Part shown: in pieces, positions 45,701 through 58,976 of the stretch
How positions within the stretch are numbered: position 1 is the first letter of the stretch
Layout of the letters: each line of letters begins with the position of its first letter
Origin: Coleophoma eucalyptorum
Taxonomy: Eukaryota; Ascomycota; Leotiomycetes; Helotiales; Dermateaceae
Assembly (NCBI GenBank): GCA_026120035.1
Contig: JALRME010000005.1
Location: 62,001-126,000, forward strand
DNA: 64,000 bases
Reading direction: 5' to 3'
Position numbers and translations under genes: made by a program
The notes under the pieces: generated by a model
What the model was told of the DNA's origin: nothing
Seen by the model: the letters and a program-made list of their open reading frames with translations, nothing else
Databases searched by the model: none

Positions 45701-48700
45701 CGAGAACTTTCAGACTTGGTTTAAGAAGGACTCTTTGTGGCAAATGGAGCGATTGGAAGCTGTCATCGACCAAGATCCCCAGCGAGTTTGCATCATACAT
45801 GGTCCTGTGGCGGCTAAATACTCTACGGTTGCAAACGAGTCCGTTGAGGATATCCTGAACAAGATTCATGGCGACTTGGCCGACTCATTGAAATCCATGA
45901 TCCCAATTACCACATCTGGCGTCAGCCGATATATACACGATACGCAAATTCAACTTTCGCCATTTGAGATGGACTTTGTCGACGTAGTAGTGGGTCGCAA
46001 TGATGAGTTGAGCATCCAAGTGGTCTGTCGATTTAAACAACCAATGACTACAAGCAAGACTCATTTGTTTATGCAAAAGCTTGGTATTGGAGCAGGCCAC
46101 TGGCTACGCGCTTGCTTGACCCATGAAAATGTGTTCGCTGGCCGTAACCAGGGACCTAATGCAGTCAGTGCAGCCTTCGTTCCCCGTGGTGGTGATACAA
46201 TGACAATCGACTACCAGCACTCCAAAAGGGAGGTTCTGAGCATGGCGCTCTTCTGCAATATGTCAGGTGAAATGCACTCCCATCCTGTGTTTTCACTTGA
46301 ATCTAGCGACGGCAAGGTGATCAGCTTCAAACTTGATAGTCCTACCCACCCGACATATCATCTATCACGAATTGGCCTTGACCTCACGTTCCAGTATGAT
46401 TCTAACCGACGTATTCTATATGACATTACGCAGGATAGAGAGATAAACATTGCTAAACTTTACGCTTCCTGCTGGTCTATTGACTTCGACGATTGCGCAG
46501 GAAACACAGTGGGATCAGAAATTTATGCACCGCCTATGGTTCTTTCTCATCAACTCGTCAACGACTTTGTATCTTTGATTTCGAGGGCTAAGGGCGACTA
46601 CTCTGGCTCGTACGGCGTCCACAAATATGCCCCTCTCGATCTCGGAATAATCATAGCTTGGAAGGCACTGTCAAGTTCTCTTTTGACCAAGGACCTAGGT
46701 GGTGATCTCTCGCGATTGTTGCATCGTTCCAATTCATTCGAAATAATGGCCGGCATGGAACCGCTGAAAATTGGCGATAGTCTGGAAACGACTTCCTGCA
46801 TCACAGCGCTAACAGCTAAGCCCAATGGAAAACTGGTTGAAGTCACTGCAGTAATCCATAGGCATAGAGAAGCTGTGATGAAGATCACTTCTGAGTTCTT
46901 CATACAGGGACAATTCTACCACCCTGACAAGAGTTTCCGCACCTTTGAGAGCCCGGATATGGTTTTATTACTTGACTCCCCCAAACTCGTAGCCCTGCTT
47001 CTAAGTAGATGCTGGTTTAAGCGAAACCCAGACTGTCCTAATCTTCTTGGTATAACTCTACTTTTCAAGATCTACAGCAAGAGAACATACAATCAGTCGA
47101 ATGATCTTTTTGAATTAAACACTACTGGAACAGTCTCTCAACTTTCGCAGACAGGATCAACGTCTGTGATCGGGCACGTCTCTTTCTCTCATAAGTCATG
47201 CTCTGGGGATCCAGTGATGGATTTCATGGAGCGTCACGGCTCACCAATGCGCCAGATGCAGCCGCTAGAACTGCCTGGGTGGCACGATAACGAACCTTGG
47301 CTTCTCCACGTTCGCGATTTCAGCCAACAATATTCAGATATTTCAACTGACCATAATCCAATCCATGTCAACCATATCTTTGCTGGCTTCGCAGGCTTGT
47401 TGGAACCGATTGTGCATGGAATGTATACATCTGCTATTGTTCGAACCGCAATTGAGGAACACCTAGCCGGTATGGACTATTCAAGGTTTCGCCGCTGGTA
47501 CACGTCCTTCGAGGATATTGTTCGTGGTGGTGATATCCTCCGGATAGTCATTGAGCACAAAGCCATGAATGCAGGTAACATGGTCCTAGAGATCGAAGTT
47601 TGGAATAACGACACGAACTCAAAGGTGCTACATGCGGAAGCAGAAATCGGACAGGCACCGACAGCCTACCTCTTCTGTGGCCAAGGTAGTCAAGAAATAG
47701 GAATGGGTATGACGCTTTACACCTCTGACAAGGCTGCAAAGTCCGCGTGGGACATGGGAAATAGCCACCTATATAATCTCTATGGTAAGCTTCTAAGAAT
47801 TAACTAAAGAGTTAAACTAATGTGCTGATAAGGGTTTTCACTCCTCGATATTGTACGGAAAAACCCCAAGAGACTTGTGATCCATTTTGGCACAGCAAAG
47901 GGTCGTCAGATAAGGGAAAACTATCTTGCTCTCACTCGTACAAAAGTAGTCGACGGAAAGACAATTCCGGTGCCAGTTATCGAAGGTTTGAGCTCTAAGT
48001 CCAACTCAATTGTATTCGAGGACCCTAGTGGACTGTTGTTCTCTACCCAATTTGCTCAGCCAGCGATCAGCTTGTTGAATATAGCAGAGATTTCATCACT
48101 TAAATCTCGTGGTCTTGTCCAGAAAGATGCCCTATTCGCGGGACACTCGCTTGGAGAGTATAGTGCTTTGCTTGCATGTGGTGGCTTCACCACATTAGAG
48201 AACCTACTCAGCCTGACTTTCTACCGCGGTTTGGTGATGCAGAATCAGATGGACCGCGATTCTGCAGGAAGGACAAATTTCTCCATGGTAGCTGTTGACC
48301 CTTCAAGAATTCGCAAAGGTAGATTCTCCACTCTAACATATACACTCCTTAACTGATCTTGCTACGTAGATTTTGATGAGGAGAGTTTGAAAAGGATTGT
48401 TGGAGCTATAGACTCAGCGACAGGGTTGCTGTTGGAGGTAGTCAACTATAATGTTGCAGGTCAGCAATACGTTTGCGCAGGTCATGTTAGTACCCCAGGA
48501 GCACCACGACTACTGTCATAATTATCAGACTAATGAGATTTCTAGCTGCGAGCTCTTTGGATGTTGGGAAAAGTATGCGATCAGCTCGCATTAACTAAAC
48601 AGGTGCAACCAGCCGTTCTTGAAGATGTCCAGCGCATCATCAACATCCATTTGCCTGCCTCCAACAAACTTTCCAGCCCCATTGAGCTCCGACGTGGAAA

Positions 48701-48953
48701 AGCAACTGTCCCTCTACCTGGCATCACAGTACCTTTTCACTCAAGCTATCTACGTGACGGTGTCGAGACGTACCGAACATATCTCAAAAGTATGATTCAC
48801 AGGGAGGATATTCTTGTAGATCGCCTCGTGGACAAGTTCATACCCAATCTCACTGGGGAGCCGTTTTCTATCAGTAAATCCTATGTTCAAAAAGTCGCTC
48901 AGGCGACAGACAGCAAGATATTGCATGAGTTGGTGAAAGGATGGGCTGAGTAG
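42720..48953 (+). CDS. hexB: fatty acid synthase beta subunit (hexanoate synthase type)
   Basis: Exons 42720-47784, 47833-48318, 48370-48485 and 48546-48953 sum to 2,025 codons, i.e. 2,024 residues. Domain order is as in fungal FAS1. The acetyltransferase has nucleophile GHSQG near residue 254. The FMN enoyl reductase has [13 protein letters not shown] near 567 and [12 protein letters not shown]. The dehydratase hot-dog region has [17 protein letters not shown] near 1545. The malonyl/palmitoyl transferase opens with [12 protein letters not shown] and has nucleophile [12 protein letters not shown] in exon 2. The start is the ATG at 42720 ([13 protein letters not shown]). Paired with FAS alpha through a shared promoter, it should build the hexanoyl starter and hand it to the PKS SAT domain, as AflB/StcK/HexB do; specificity is inferred from context. 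Confidence 0.92.
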
Positions 48954-49697
48954 GCATGGAAAATAGTAGGATCCAGTAGATACTTTTATTGTCTTTTAAA
49001 TGCAATTCCACTATGTTATCCCTCGTTTGAATGAACTCTTCATCTCCCTCAGAATACTAGCTGACTTGAAACACGGGCCTTAACATCCATTCCATGTGTC
49101 CAATCTTCTAATATTTGTTTTTTTATTTTCGTCCTGGTTTTCTAGAGCCCCGGCTTCTTTTTCACAAAACTATTGTGCATGCTGAGTTGATTCTTAGTAT
49201 ATTCTATTCTTATAACTATTGACATACTTGTGAATAAAATGTAGACCATGTGATTTTGGGATGTTTCGTTTCGATCTGTGCCTCAAATCAGCCAGTTTCC
49301 TTTTCATCGATAGAGAGACCTTCTCGTCAAAACACCGAACTAGCCCAAACTTTGTCTTCGCATAGCGATGGCGATAGTGACCATCATCTTGTCTGACATA
49401 GACATTCTCCATTGTGCTGACACTGGTACATGGCATTTATTGCCCGGAAATTGTGCGTATGTCACGCTTTCCGGCTCCGGAGAGCGAGAAAATGGCGTGT
49501 CTGACTCCCCTGGCCCTTGGCTATCAGACCGACATCCTGGCTAACCCTTTCTAACAATCTTGAATCGGACACGTAGTTTAGTTAAAGCTTTACCGGTTCT
49601 ATCTTGTCGGCGATCCTTACATCTCTGGCCACTGCCCTCCAAAGCAGAAGACACACTCATTTTCCTCAGACAGCAGAGCAGTTAACTGGTAGCCACG
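48954..49697. promoter_or_regulatory. PKS promoter region
   Basis: 744 bases between FAS beta and the PKS, with one AflR-type palindrome. I looked for a small anthrone-oxidase (HypC-like) gene here and saw none; an 80-codon minus-strand frame (49194-49436) is basic and not membrane-like. Confidence 0.65.
49358..49368. promoter_or_regulatory. putative AflR site TCG-CATAG-CGA
   Basis: Perfect TCG-N5-CGA, 330 bases upstream of the PKS start. Confidence 0.65.
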
Positions 49698-52600
49698 ATG
49701 AAACCTGCAACTCATGTCTTCCTATTTGGTGACCAGACATATGACTTCTCTCCAGACCTCCGTAGGCTCCTAAGCTGTAGGAGCAAGCCGATACTAAACG
49801 CCTTTCTCGAGCAGTCTCACTATGTCATCCGTGCTCAGATGAATCTGTGGCTCTCACCGGATGAGGCACAAGCAGCACGTAGTTCCAGTCTCGGGCATCT
49901 TCTGCAAAAGTATTCAGAAGGGACCTTAAGTCCGGCATTCCAAGTTGCTCTTCATTCTTTGACGCAACTGGGCCTATTCATCAGGTATGCTGTTCTTTGT
50001 TGCATTGATAGACGGAGCTAACACGTTCCAGTTATTACGAGGAGCCTGGAGAGACGTTTCCAACGCAAGGATCATCATATCTCATTGGTCTTTGTACTGG
50101 TTCTCTTGCCGCAGCCGCAATCGCTTCCTCAAGCTCTCTTTCAGAATTGCTTCCCGCTGCTGTTCATACAGTGCAGGTTGCATTGCGCCTCGGCCTCCTA
50201 GCTGTGGACATGAGAGATCGCATTGAGAGGCCAGAGAAAGGAGAGGCTCAAGAATGGTCGGCACTTTTCTTTGGACTAGATGAAGATCAAGCCCAAGCTA
50301 AGCTTGAACACTTCAGCAAAACTAAGGTACATTTTCCGCTCTCTTGATCGCTATTGTGCTGATAGATCAAGGGTTTACCCAAAATATCCCACCCGTTTAT
50401 TGGAGCTTACTCAGGGAAAGCTGTGACTATTAGCGCACCTCCATCAGTGTTACGACAGCTCCCGGAGGATGCTGCCTTTGCAAACTACAAAAGCAAGCGA
50501 ATCCCAATTTTTCTTCCTTCTCACGCCCCTCATATATTTTCTGAGCAAGATGTCGACACAATTTTAAGTATAACCTCAATTCCTCGTTGGACAGGATTCA
50601 ATGCCAAGCTGCCTGTAATATCCGGTGCAAGCGGAGTTTTGGTCTGGGGAGGTGGATTCATTTCCCTTCTCAGGCAGGCTCTCCGCGATTGTCTAAGAGA
50701 ACCCATTCGATGGGATAAGGTTCTTAGCAACTTTGGTTCTCTCATGAGTTCCAGCGGTACCAATGCAATTGCGATTACTCCGGTGGCTACCAATCTTGAA
50801 CAAAGCCTGTCCGCAAGCCTGAAGGGCTTGACAAATGTTAGCATTGAACCACTAGATATTATTCAAGAGGGTCAGTTCCAATCGATTCCACCAGCCAAGG
50901 CTAAACTTGCTATTGTGGGCATGTCGGGACGATTCCCAGAGTCACCAAACCCGCAGGCATTCTGGGACCTCCTTTATGAGGGCCTAGATGTCTGCAAGGA
51001 GGTACCGGCTCAAAGATGGGATTGGAAGACTCATGTTACTGCGGATGGCAAGGGTCACAACCTCGGTGGAAGTAAATGGGGATGTTGGCTTGATTTCGCC
51101 GACCAATTCGATCCTCGCTTTTTCAGTATCTCACCCAAGGAAGCGCCTCAGATGGATCCAGCGCAGAGAATGGCGCTTTTAACTACATACGAGGCTTTAG
51201 AGCAGTCCGGGTTCGTCTCCAATACAACACCCTCAAGCCAGAATGACCGTGTTGGTGTCTTCCATGGCGTTACTAGTAATGATTATCTGGAGTGTAATAG
51301 TGGGCAGTATATCGACACATATTTCATTACTGGTGGTAATCGCGCATTTATCCCAGGCCGTATCAACTTCTGTTTTGAATTCTCCGGGCCTAGCTACACA
51401 AATGACACTGCGTGTTCATCTAGCTTAGCTGCTATCCATCTAGCCTGTAACTCACTTTGGCGGGGCGATTGTGATACTGCAGTTGCAGGTGGTACGAACA
51501 TGTGCAACAACCCAGACGGTCATACAGGCCTAGACAAGGGCTTCTTCTTGTCTAGGACAGGAAATTGTAAGGCATTCGATGACAAAGCAGATGGATACTG
51601 CCGTGGAGAGGCGGTCGCAACAGTTATCATCAAGCGTTTGGATGACGCCTTGAACGAGAATGACCCGATCCTAGCAGTTATATTAGATGCGAAGACAAAC
51701 CATTCGGCACTTGCAGACTCAATGACTCGGCCTCACGCAGGTGCTCAGATGGATAACATGAAAGCAGTTCTGGCTACTGCTAACGTCAATCCCACGGAAG
51801 TTAGCTACGTTGAAATGCATGGTACTGGAACCCAGGTCGGCGACGCTGTTGAAATGGAATCTGTTCTTGGCGTATTTGCCCCAAACGAATCAACGCGGAT
51901 ACCGCAGAACCCACTTTATGTCGGAACGGTTAAGGCAAATATTGGACATGGGGAAGGCGTATCTGGTATATCAAGCCTCGCTAAACTGATCCTAATGATG
52001 AAGAATGATACAATACCACCGCATTGTGGTATAAAGCCTGGGAGCAAGATCAACCATAACTATCCTGACCTAGGAGCCCGAAACGTCCATATTGCCTTCA
52101 AGCCAACTACGTGGACCCGCGGTGCCACTCCACGCAGAGCTCTTGTAAATAATTTCAGCGCTGCTGGTGGAAATACTGCTTTGCTACTGGAAGATGCACC
52201 AGTGAGGATTCCAATCGAAGACACGGATCCTCGGACTAGTCACATTATTGCAGTATCAGGACACGTTGCTGTCTCAGTAAAGAAGAACCTCCAGCGTCTC
52301 TTGGAGCATATCAAAAGCGAGCACTCGAAGGGCCTTTCACTCTCTCAGTTATCTTGGACTACAACCGCTCGACGCAAGCACCATGTCTTTCGTGTTGGCG
52401 TTACTGGATCTACCTTGGAAGAAATTGAAAACAAGCTTCAAGCAGCCATCGACAGAGGTGACGGAAGCACAAGGCCTAAGTCACAACCTAAAGTTCTGTT
52501 TGCCTTTACGGGGCAAGGTGCTCAGTATGTAGGAATGGGCAAGCAACTATTCGATGCTTTCCCCACCTTTAAGTCTGAGCTTGAGAATCTCAATCGCATT

Positions 52601-55600
52601 GTTCAAAATCTAGGATTCCCTTCGTTCCTTCATCTTATTACCACGGACTCAGGCAACATGGACGAATGCCTTCCAGTTATTGTACAACTTGCCACGACTT
52701 CAATCCAAATTGCGCTAGCAACCCTCATGAAATCTTTTGGAATATTTCCCAGTGCAGTCACTGGTCATAGCCTCGGCATGTACGCTGCGTTAAACGTCGC
52801 CGGTGTTCTCGCGGTTGTGGACACTTTGTTCCTCGTAGGTAAACGAGCAGAGTTGCTACAACAGTACTGCAAACGGGATAGTCACTCCATGCTAGCCATC
52901 AAGGCCTCGAAAAGCACCATTGATAGTTTGTTGGCCGGCAATAAATATGAGATGGCATGCATCAATGGTCTGGAAGATACGGTTATTAGTGCAGAGAATG
53001 AGCATATTGCAACTGCTCAAAGCATTCTTTCCCGACATCATATCAAGGCAGTGACCTTGAGGACTCCCTATGCATTTCACTCTGCACAAGTTGAACAAAT
53101 ATTGGAGCCATTTGCAAAAGTAGCGGCCGCTGTAAGATTTCAAAAGCCTACGGTGCCAGTGCTTTGCCCGTTAATCGGCTCGACGGTAGAGAGAGAAGGC
53201 GTCTTCAACCCTCAATACTTGCTTCGGCATTGCCGAGAGCCGGTTGACATGGTTGCAGCCCTTCAATCAGGAGTACGAGCAAACACTATCGATGACAAGA
53301 CGTTCACTTTAGAGATTGGGCCACACCCAGTGGTCTGCGCAATGGTCAGGGCAACACTCGGTCCAGAGATGCGGACATTGCCCATACTTCAGCGTGGAGT
53401 TGATGTCTGGCCAAACATGACCTTCGCCCTCGAATCACTATACAATGCAGGCTTAAATCTGACCTGGAAAATCTACCACGCACCTTTCAAATCAGCACAC
53501 ACAGTCCTCGAGCTTCCTGCATATGCGTGGGACTTGAAGAGTTATTGGATTCCCTACGAGAATGACTGGTGTATTTACAAGCCCTTCGGACGAACCAGCA
53601 ATGGTGATCCCAATGTTCCGATGAAAACGCTGGCTCCTTCTCCTGAACCAGTAACAGCTCAGGCCATGTCCAAACCAGCTACATCTTTTCGTCTGCCATC
53701 TGTTCCTCACCCAAGTACCAGCACAGTTCATAAGATGATTGAAATAAAGGTTGACAGTACATCAGCCACCCTAATCTGTGAGTGCGATTTAAGCCGTGCA
53801 GACATCCACAAACTTGCCTTGGGCCATGTTGTCAATGGTGTTCCATTCACGGTGCCTGCCTGGTTTGCAGATATGGCTCTGGTGCTCGGGAAGCATGCAC
53901 TGCAACTTTTTGCTCCTAATCTTAAGGCGGTCATAGATATTGCAGATGTTGTTGGAGACAAAGTCTTAGTACCGCATGGTCGTGGACCCCAGCTTGTCCG
54001 GGTATCGTTTGTCACTCAATTCGAAGAAAATGCTCCAGGCACTCTACAAGAGGCAAAGATAGAATTCTACAGTGTGGGTGTAAGTTGAATCAAGAACTTC
54101 CAGGTGTAGTCATTAGGCTAATTTGTTGTTCGAGCAGGCGACGGGGAAGACCATTGCTCGGCATGGATATGGGACTGTACGTTTCACGGATGCTTCTCAA
54201 TTTGAAGCACTCAACTCGAACCTCAATAAATACACGTCGAGGATCAAGAGACTACGCGACGGTGTTGAAGAAGGAAAGTTCGCCAGATACAATAAGAAGA
54301 GCGGATACAGGCTTATGAGTAGGGTTGCGGAGTTCGGCCCAGATTATAAACTCCTTGACGACTTGATCGTAGACGAAGAGAGCCTTGAAGCCACTTGCAT
54401 TGTGAATTTCGGAGATGTGTCTCCTGGTGGTACATTTGCGGCTCACCCTGGATGTGTTGATGCTATCACACAAATCGGTGGTTTTACCGTCAATTCACTA
54501 GAGACGATAGATTTGGATGTGCAGTGTTTTATCAGCCATGGATGGAACGGATTTCAAATATACGAAGAACTGAAGAGAGACCGAAAGTATGAGCTCTACG
54601 TGCAAATGGTAGCTGATGGGCCTGATTTCTATCGTGGAGACACGCTTGTTCTTGATAATGGCAAACTCGTTGCATTTTTTAAAGAAGTCACTGTAGGTTC
54701 ATCATCTCCTACAATATAGGTCATCTTGAAGCTAACTATTTAAAGGTCCACCGCATGCCCCGGAAGTTCCGCAGCGCTGTCACGCAGGCGTTCAGCGAAG
54801 GAGGCTCTCGATCATCTAGCAAGGTTGAGAAGCCCTCGCGGCCTTTGTCTAATAACCTAGATCCAGCCACTAATGGCCCCAGTCCGTCTCGGGAGCCTCT
54901 CAAGAAAGTCTCCTCGCAATTGACTCCGATGCCGCAGGGAAATAAGCTACCAATTGCTCCAAGAACTGCACCAATTGCTGAAGCAGCTCAAAGTACTCTT
55001 GTGGAGAAAACTCATGATGCTGCCACTGAGATTATCAGCAAAGTACTGTCAATTGTCTCGGAAGAGAGCGGCGTTGCTCAATCCGAGTTGACGGATGATA
55101 GCAACTTTGCAGATATGGGGGTCGACTCTCTTTGCTCGATGGTCATTGGAAGTCGATTGCGCGAAGATCTTCACCTGAACCTTGAGGCCGATTTCTCTAT
55201 CTTTGTTAGTTGTCCAACTGTGAAAGAGCTCAAGGCCTTCCTCATCAAACTCTGCGGAGGTCATGTGGAATCAACAGTTGAAAAGTTGCCAGCAGACACT
55301 GCTGTCGAGACGGTCCCGTTTGTTGCTGAGCCGCTCGTGAACGACTCTGCCCATACTACGGCGTTCGCGGTCCATGCTGATAAACCTTTGCCAGCACCAA
55401 CAGTCAAGCATGAGATAACCTCACAATACACCCCCGACAGTCTTTTAGTGATAAGTGCTCTCGAGGTTATCGCTGAAGAAAGCGGGCTTGCAATGAGCGA
55501 CCTAACTGATGAAAGCAACTTCGCTGATATTGGTGTAGACTCATTGTGTTCTATGGTAATTCAGAGCAGGTTTAGAGAGGAACTCAACCTTGATCTAGAT

Positions 55601-56608
55601 GCAGATTTCTCCGTCTTCATCAACTGTCCTACTGTGCTAGATCTCAAGGCTTTCTTGGGGGCTGGAAATGCGGCTGACCAGTCAAATAGCAGCGCAAGTT
55701 CTGCAGAATGGGTAGACAGTTCGCCTGGCGATAGCAGCGACTGTGTGTTGGTTGAAAGACCTAGCCCTATCTGTCGACCAGCGACTTCCGTTGTCCTCCA
55801 AGGAATCCCGAAAATGGCCAGTAAGACAATTTTTCTCCTCCCTGACGGTAGCGGCTCGGCTTCTTCTTACGTCCAGATCCCGCGCCTTAAGGAAGATATC
55901 GGTGTCATCGGGATCAATTGTCCCTATGTTCGGGACCCAGAAAATATGAATTGTACTCCTGAGGCCATGATCGATAGCTTCTGTAATGAGATTCGACGCC
56001 GGCAACCTGTTGGGCCATATCATCTCGGCGGATGGTCAGCAGGTGGTCCCTTTGCCTTCGCCTGCGCAAGAGTGCTGACCATGGAGGGGGAGGTTGTTGA
56101 TAGCCTCATAATCATCGATGCGCCAGTGCCCCAGAAGTTAGGGACGCTGCCAGCGGAATTCTACGAATACTGTGGCCGGCTCGGGCTGTTTGGAAGCGAG
56201 GCACCAGCCGACTACCTCATTCCTCATTTCTTGCGAACTATGGAGCAAATGCTGCCATACGTGGCACTTCCACTTAAGGCAGCTAAGATGCCCAGGGTTG
56301 GTCTGATCTGGGCCGAGGAGACGGTCATGGATGGACCGAATGCGCCAAAAATCGTAGCTGAGGAACACTTCTTGCTACGCAAACGTGTCGATTTCGGAAC
56401 CGATGGCTGGGAAAAGCTTCTTCCTGGTGCTGAATTTGCAGTGAAGACCGCATGTGGCGCTAATCACTTTACAATGATGGTAAGTTTCGCTGCCACAAGT
56501 CGTGTTGGCTGAGACTGATATTTTCGATAGCAAAAGCAACACACCGGCCTAGTTCAAGAACTGATTGATCAAGTCATGAATGGTCCTTTGCCAAGCGAGC
56601 ACAGATAA
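49698..56608 (+). CDS. pksA: non-reducing polyketide synthase, norsolorinic-acid-synthase type (SAT-KS-AT-PT-ACP-ACP-TE)
   Basis: Exons 49698-49984, 50032-50326, 50366-54079, 54117-54692, 54746-56479 and 56531-56608 give 2,227 residues. Domains and active sites: SAT with GLCTG near residue 116; KS with DTACSSS (Cys near 542), HGTGTQ and GHGEG; malonyl AT with GHSLG near 993; product-template with His in GHVVNGVPF (about 1347) and Asp in HPGCVDA (about 1546); two ACPs, each with GVDSLCSM (Ser near 1750 and 1887); TE/Claisen cyclase with GGWSAGG (about 2051), Asp in IIDAPVP and His in GANHF. The SAT should accept hexanoyl from the neighbouring FAS; PT and TE would fold and release an anthrone, as PksA/StcA do. 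Product identity is inferred. Two introns (39 and 37 bases) are very short. An AflR-type site precedes the gene. Confidence 0.92.
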
Positions 56609-57549
56609 GAACGAGACTAAAGGTCTATGCCGACGAAACCATGAACCGCCTAATTCATGAATAAATGCTCGCATTCATAAATGCCACCGAATTGGTGAAT
56701 TCGTTGAGGCACATGTTACCCCAGTTGAATTCAATTAGAATCTGGCTATCTATTGAGTGGCTTAAGTTAGTTATATAAAGCAAGAATCAAGTCAAATCAA
56801 AGAAATCAAATCAAGTCAAAGTATTAGATCCTTCCCTTTATAGTAATAATTACGATAGCGAGAGCTACTCACCGCCTCCAAATTCGAAGGCGGTATGTAT
56901 TAGTGAACTAAGACCAAAATTGTCCCCAATACCTTTGTAAGCCCTGCTTTAACCGTAACGACTGTTGCGCTATTGACTCTGACGAAGCAGAGGAAAAGCA
57001 GGCCTAATCCCTTACAACACCTCAAATTTACTAAACCCGAGAGATACTTGAGGCGTAGAATGCTGAATGAGTGCGTTGTGATAAAATAATAAGTGTCACA
57101 GAAGACGGAACTGGATGTGAGTTGCTGAAATCTTTGCCGTCTTCGGGGAGATAAATGTTGAACCAGTGCTGAGACGAGTCCCGGAAAATCGACAATCGAA
57201 ACAGAATCCAACCCCAGAAGCTTCTTGAAAAGTACAAGAAATGAGAAGGCGATCAGGTGACTGGGGTAGAGAACTCCTCGAATTTCAGATTGGCTACACT
57301 ACCGAGCAATGAGTAGCTTATGGTACCTTTTCACTCAAGACAAAGCGTGATATAAGTGTACACAGAAAAGACGTCAGGCGTGGGTCACAAGAGACAACTG
57401 GAGAGGATATGTAAGTTGAACCAAAAAATTTAAACATTAATTTAAAGAAAGTCTAGTACTAAAAGAATGTTCTCTTGCCACCATGCAATGCAACTCCACC
57501 CGTCTATGTATATAACCTTTTTGATAACATCTCCTCACTCGCGCGCACT
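56609..57549. other. convergent intergenic, no gene
   Basis: 3' flanks of the PKS and of the secreted protein gene; AT-rich, with only shadow-like frames. Confidence 0.6.
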
Positions 57550-58976
57550 TTAAGAGAGGCAGAAACTCCATGAAGTCTCAACGTCGAAGTAAGATCCTCC
57601 CAACCAACCTGGGACGTAGGTGGCAACACTGAGGTCATACTGTTGGGCGAAGAGGGAGCAGTAAGTTCCAAGGGGCTTGCCATCCTGCTTGAGCATGTAA
57701 GCGTTGAAGAAGTTGCAGTGGTTGTTGGCATATCCACGACCAGTACCAGCACCGTTCTTGATGTTCTGGGCCTGAGCGAAGGAAGCGCAGACTTGAGGGT
57801 TGAATGGACCAGGGAAGAAGTGGGTGCCGATGCAGGTGCTTGGGTGGGAGTGGGCACCGCCGCAGTGTTGGGGGTTGGTCCAGCCGGAAGGAGTGGCTGG
57901 GGTGGTGGTGTTAGCCTTGGTGTAACCGTTGGAGCCAGTGATGACAACATCGAAAGACTCGCGCCATTGACCAGCGTTGGTAGCAGTGGTACCATCGATA
58001 ACAGAGCCCCAAAGAGTGCACTTGTAGTTGGTGATGGAGGCGGGGTTAGGGCAGCAGTAGGTGGAAGATGGGTTGAGAGATGGATCACGCTCAATGTAGA
58101 TGTTGAAGCTGGTGCAAGAGGTGGTGTTGTCACAGGCGGAGGCACAGGTGGCAACATCGTAAGAGGTCAAGGTTTGAAGACCAAGGTAGGTGGCGGCAGA
58201 GGTGGAGGCATTGTAGTCCTGGAAGGTAAGAGCGTATCCAGAAGGAGTCTTAGCGTTCAAGGAAGCACTCTTGAAAGCAGCATTGGCAAGGAATGCCTCA
58301 GGGGTATCTGGGGTGACAGCTGGTCCATTTCCTACAAAGAATTAGCGAGGTTCAATTGCAAAAGAGATTCCAAGAGCTTACCGTCTGGCTGAGTTGCGCA
58401 GGGATCCTCGGGGTTAACAAATCCGCAGTACGTGCCGACCTCATAAGGAGTTGGGCAAGCCAAATCTTGAGTGAAGGTGTTGGTGTTGGTCCATGTGTTG
58501 GTGCAGGTAGTTGGGATTCCGGTTGGAGTAGGAAGGGCGGTGACGTGGGAAGTAATGATGGCAACGACCGAAGAAGTCAACGAAGCTACGGGAGCGGTTG
58601 TCTTGGCGGTTGTCTTGGCTGAGCTGGTGGAGGTGGTTGTGCAGCTGGTGGAGGTGGCCTTGCTGGAGCCAGATGAAGAAGATGGGCAGAACAAGCCGAA
58701 CCACTGGCAAAGAATGTTGGAGACAACGCCCACGGTGCGAGCCTCAATGACTGCACGCTTTGCATTGGCGGCTTGGGAAGCCGTGGCACTGGCAGTAGCA
58801 ACTCCAGTGACGGCGGCAGAACCACTGGCAGCGGCAGAGTAGGTAACAGTGTCTGCAGTTGCAGAGATGGCCGGACCAGAAGCAGTCACGGATGGAGCAG
58901 CGCTGACGGCAGCAAGGTCAAGAGACTGACCAGCGACCATGGTGGCCATGGCCACAACGGCGAAAGAATAACGCAT
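57550..58976 (-). CDS. secreted Ser/Thr-rich, Cys-patterned surface protein
   Basis: Exons 58976-58382 and 58331-57550 (50-base intron, GTAAGC...TGTAG) give 458 residues. The start at 58976 begins a clear signal peptide (MRYSFAVVAMATMVAG). An Ala/Ser/Thr-rich segment follows, then a possible dibasic KR site (NAKRAVIEAR, about residue 70) and a Ser/Thr stretch. The C-terminal half has about a dozen cysteines, including CASACDNTTSCTSFNIY and YCCPNP..YKCTLWG, a spacing like PAN/apple-type modules, and NNHCNFFNAYML. Proteins of this layout are common, abundant wall-associated proteins in filamentous fungi, with no assigned enzyme activity. Codon use is biased to C-ending codons, suggesting high expression. 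Confidence 0.82.

Noticed and set aside
49194..49436. Small minus-strand ORF as a HypC-like anthrone oxidase
   Set aside because: Basic and hydrophilic; it lacks the membrane helices of that family and overlaps the PKS promoter.
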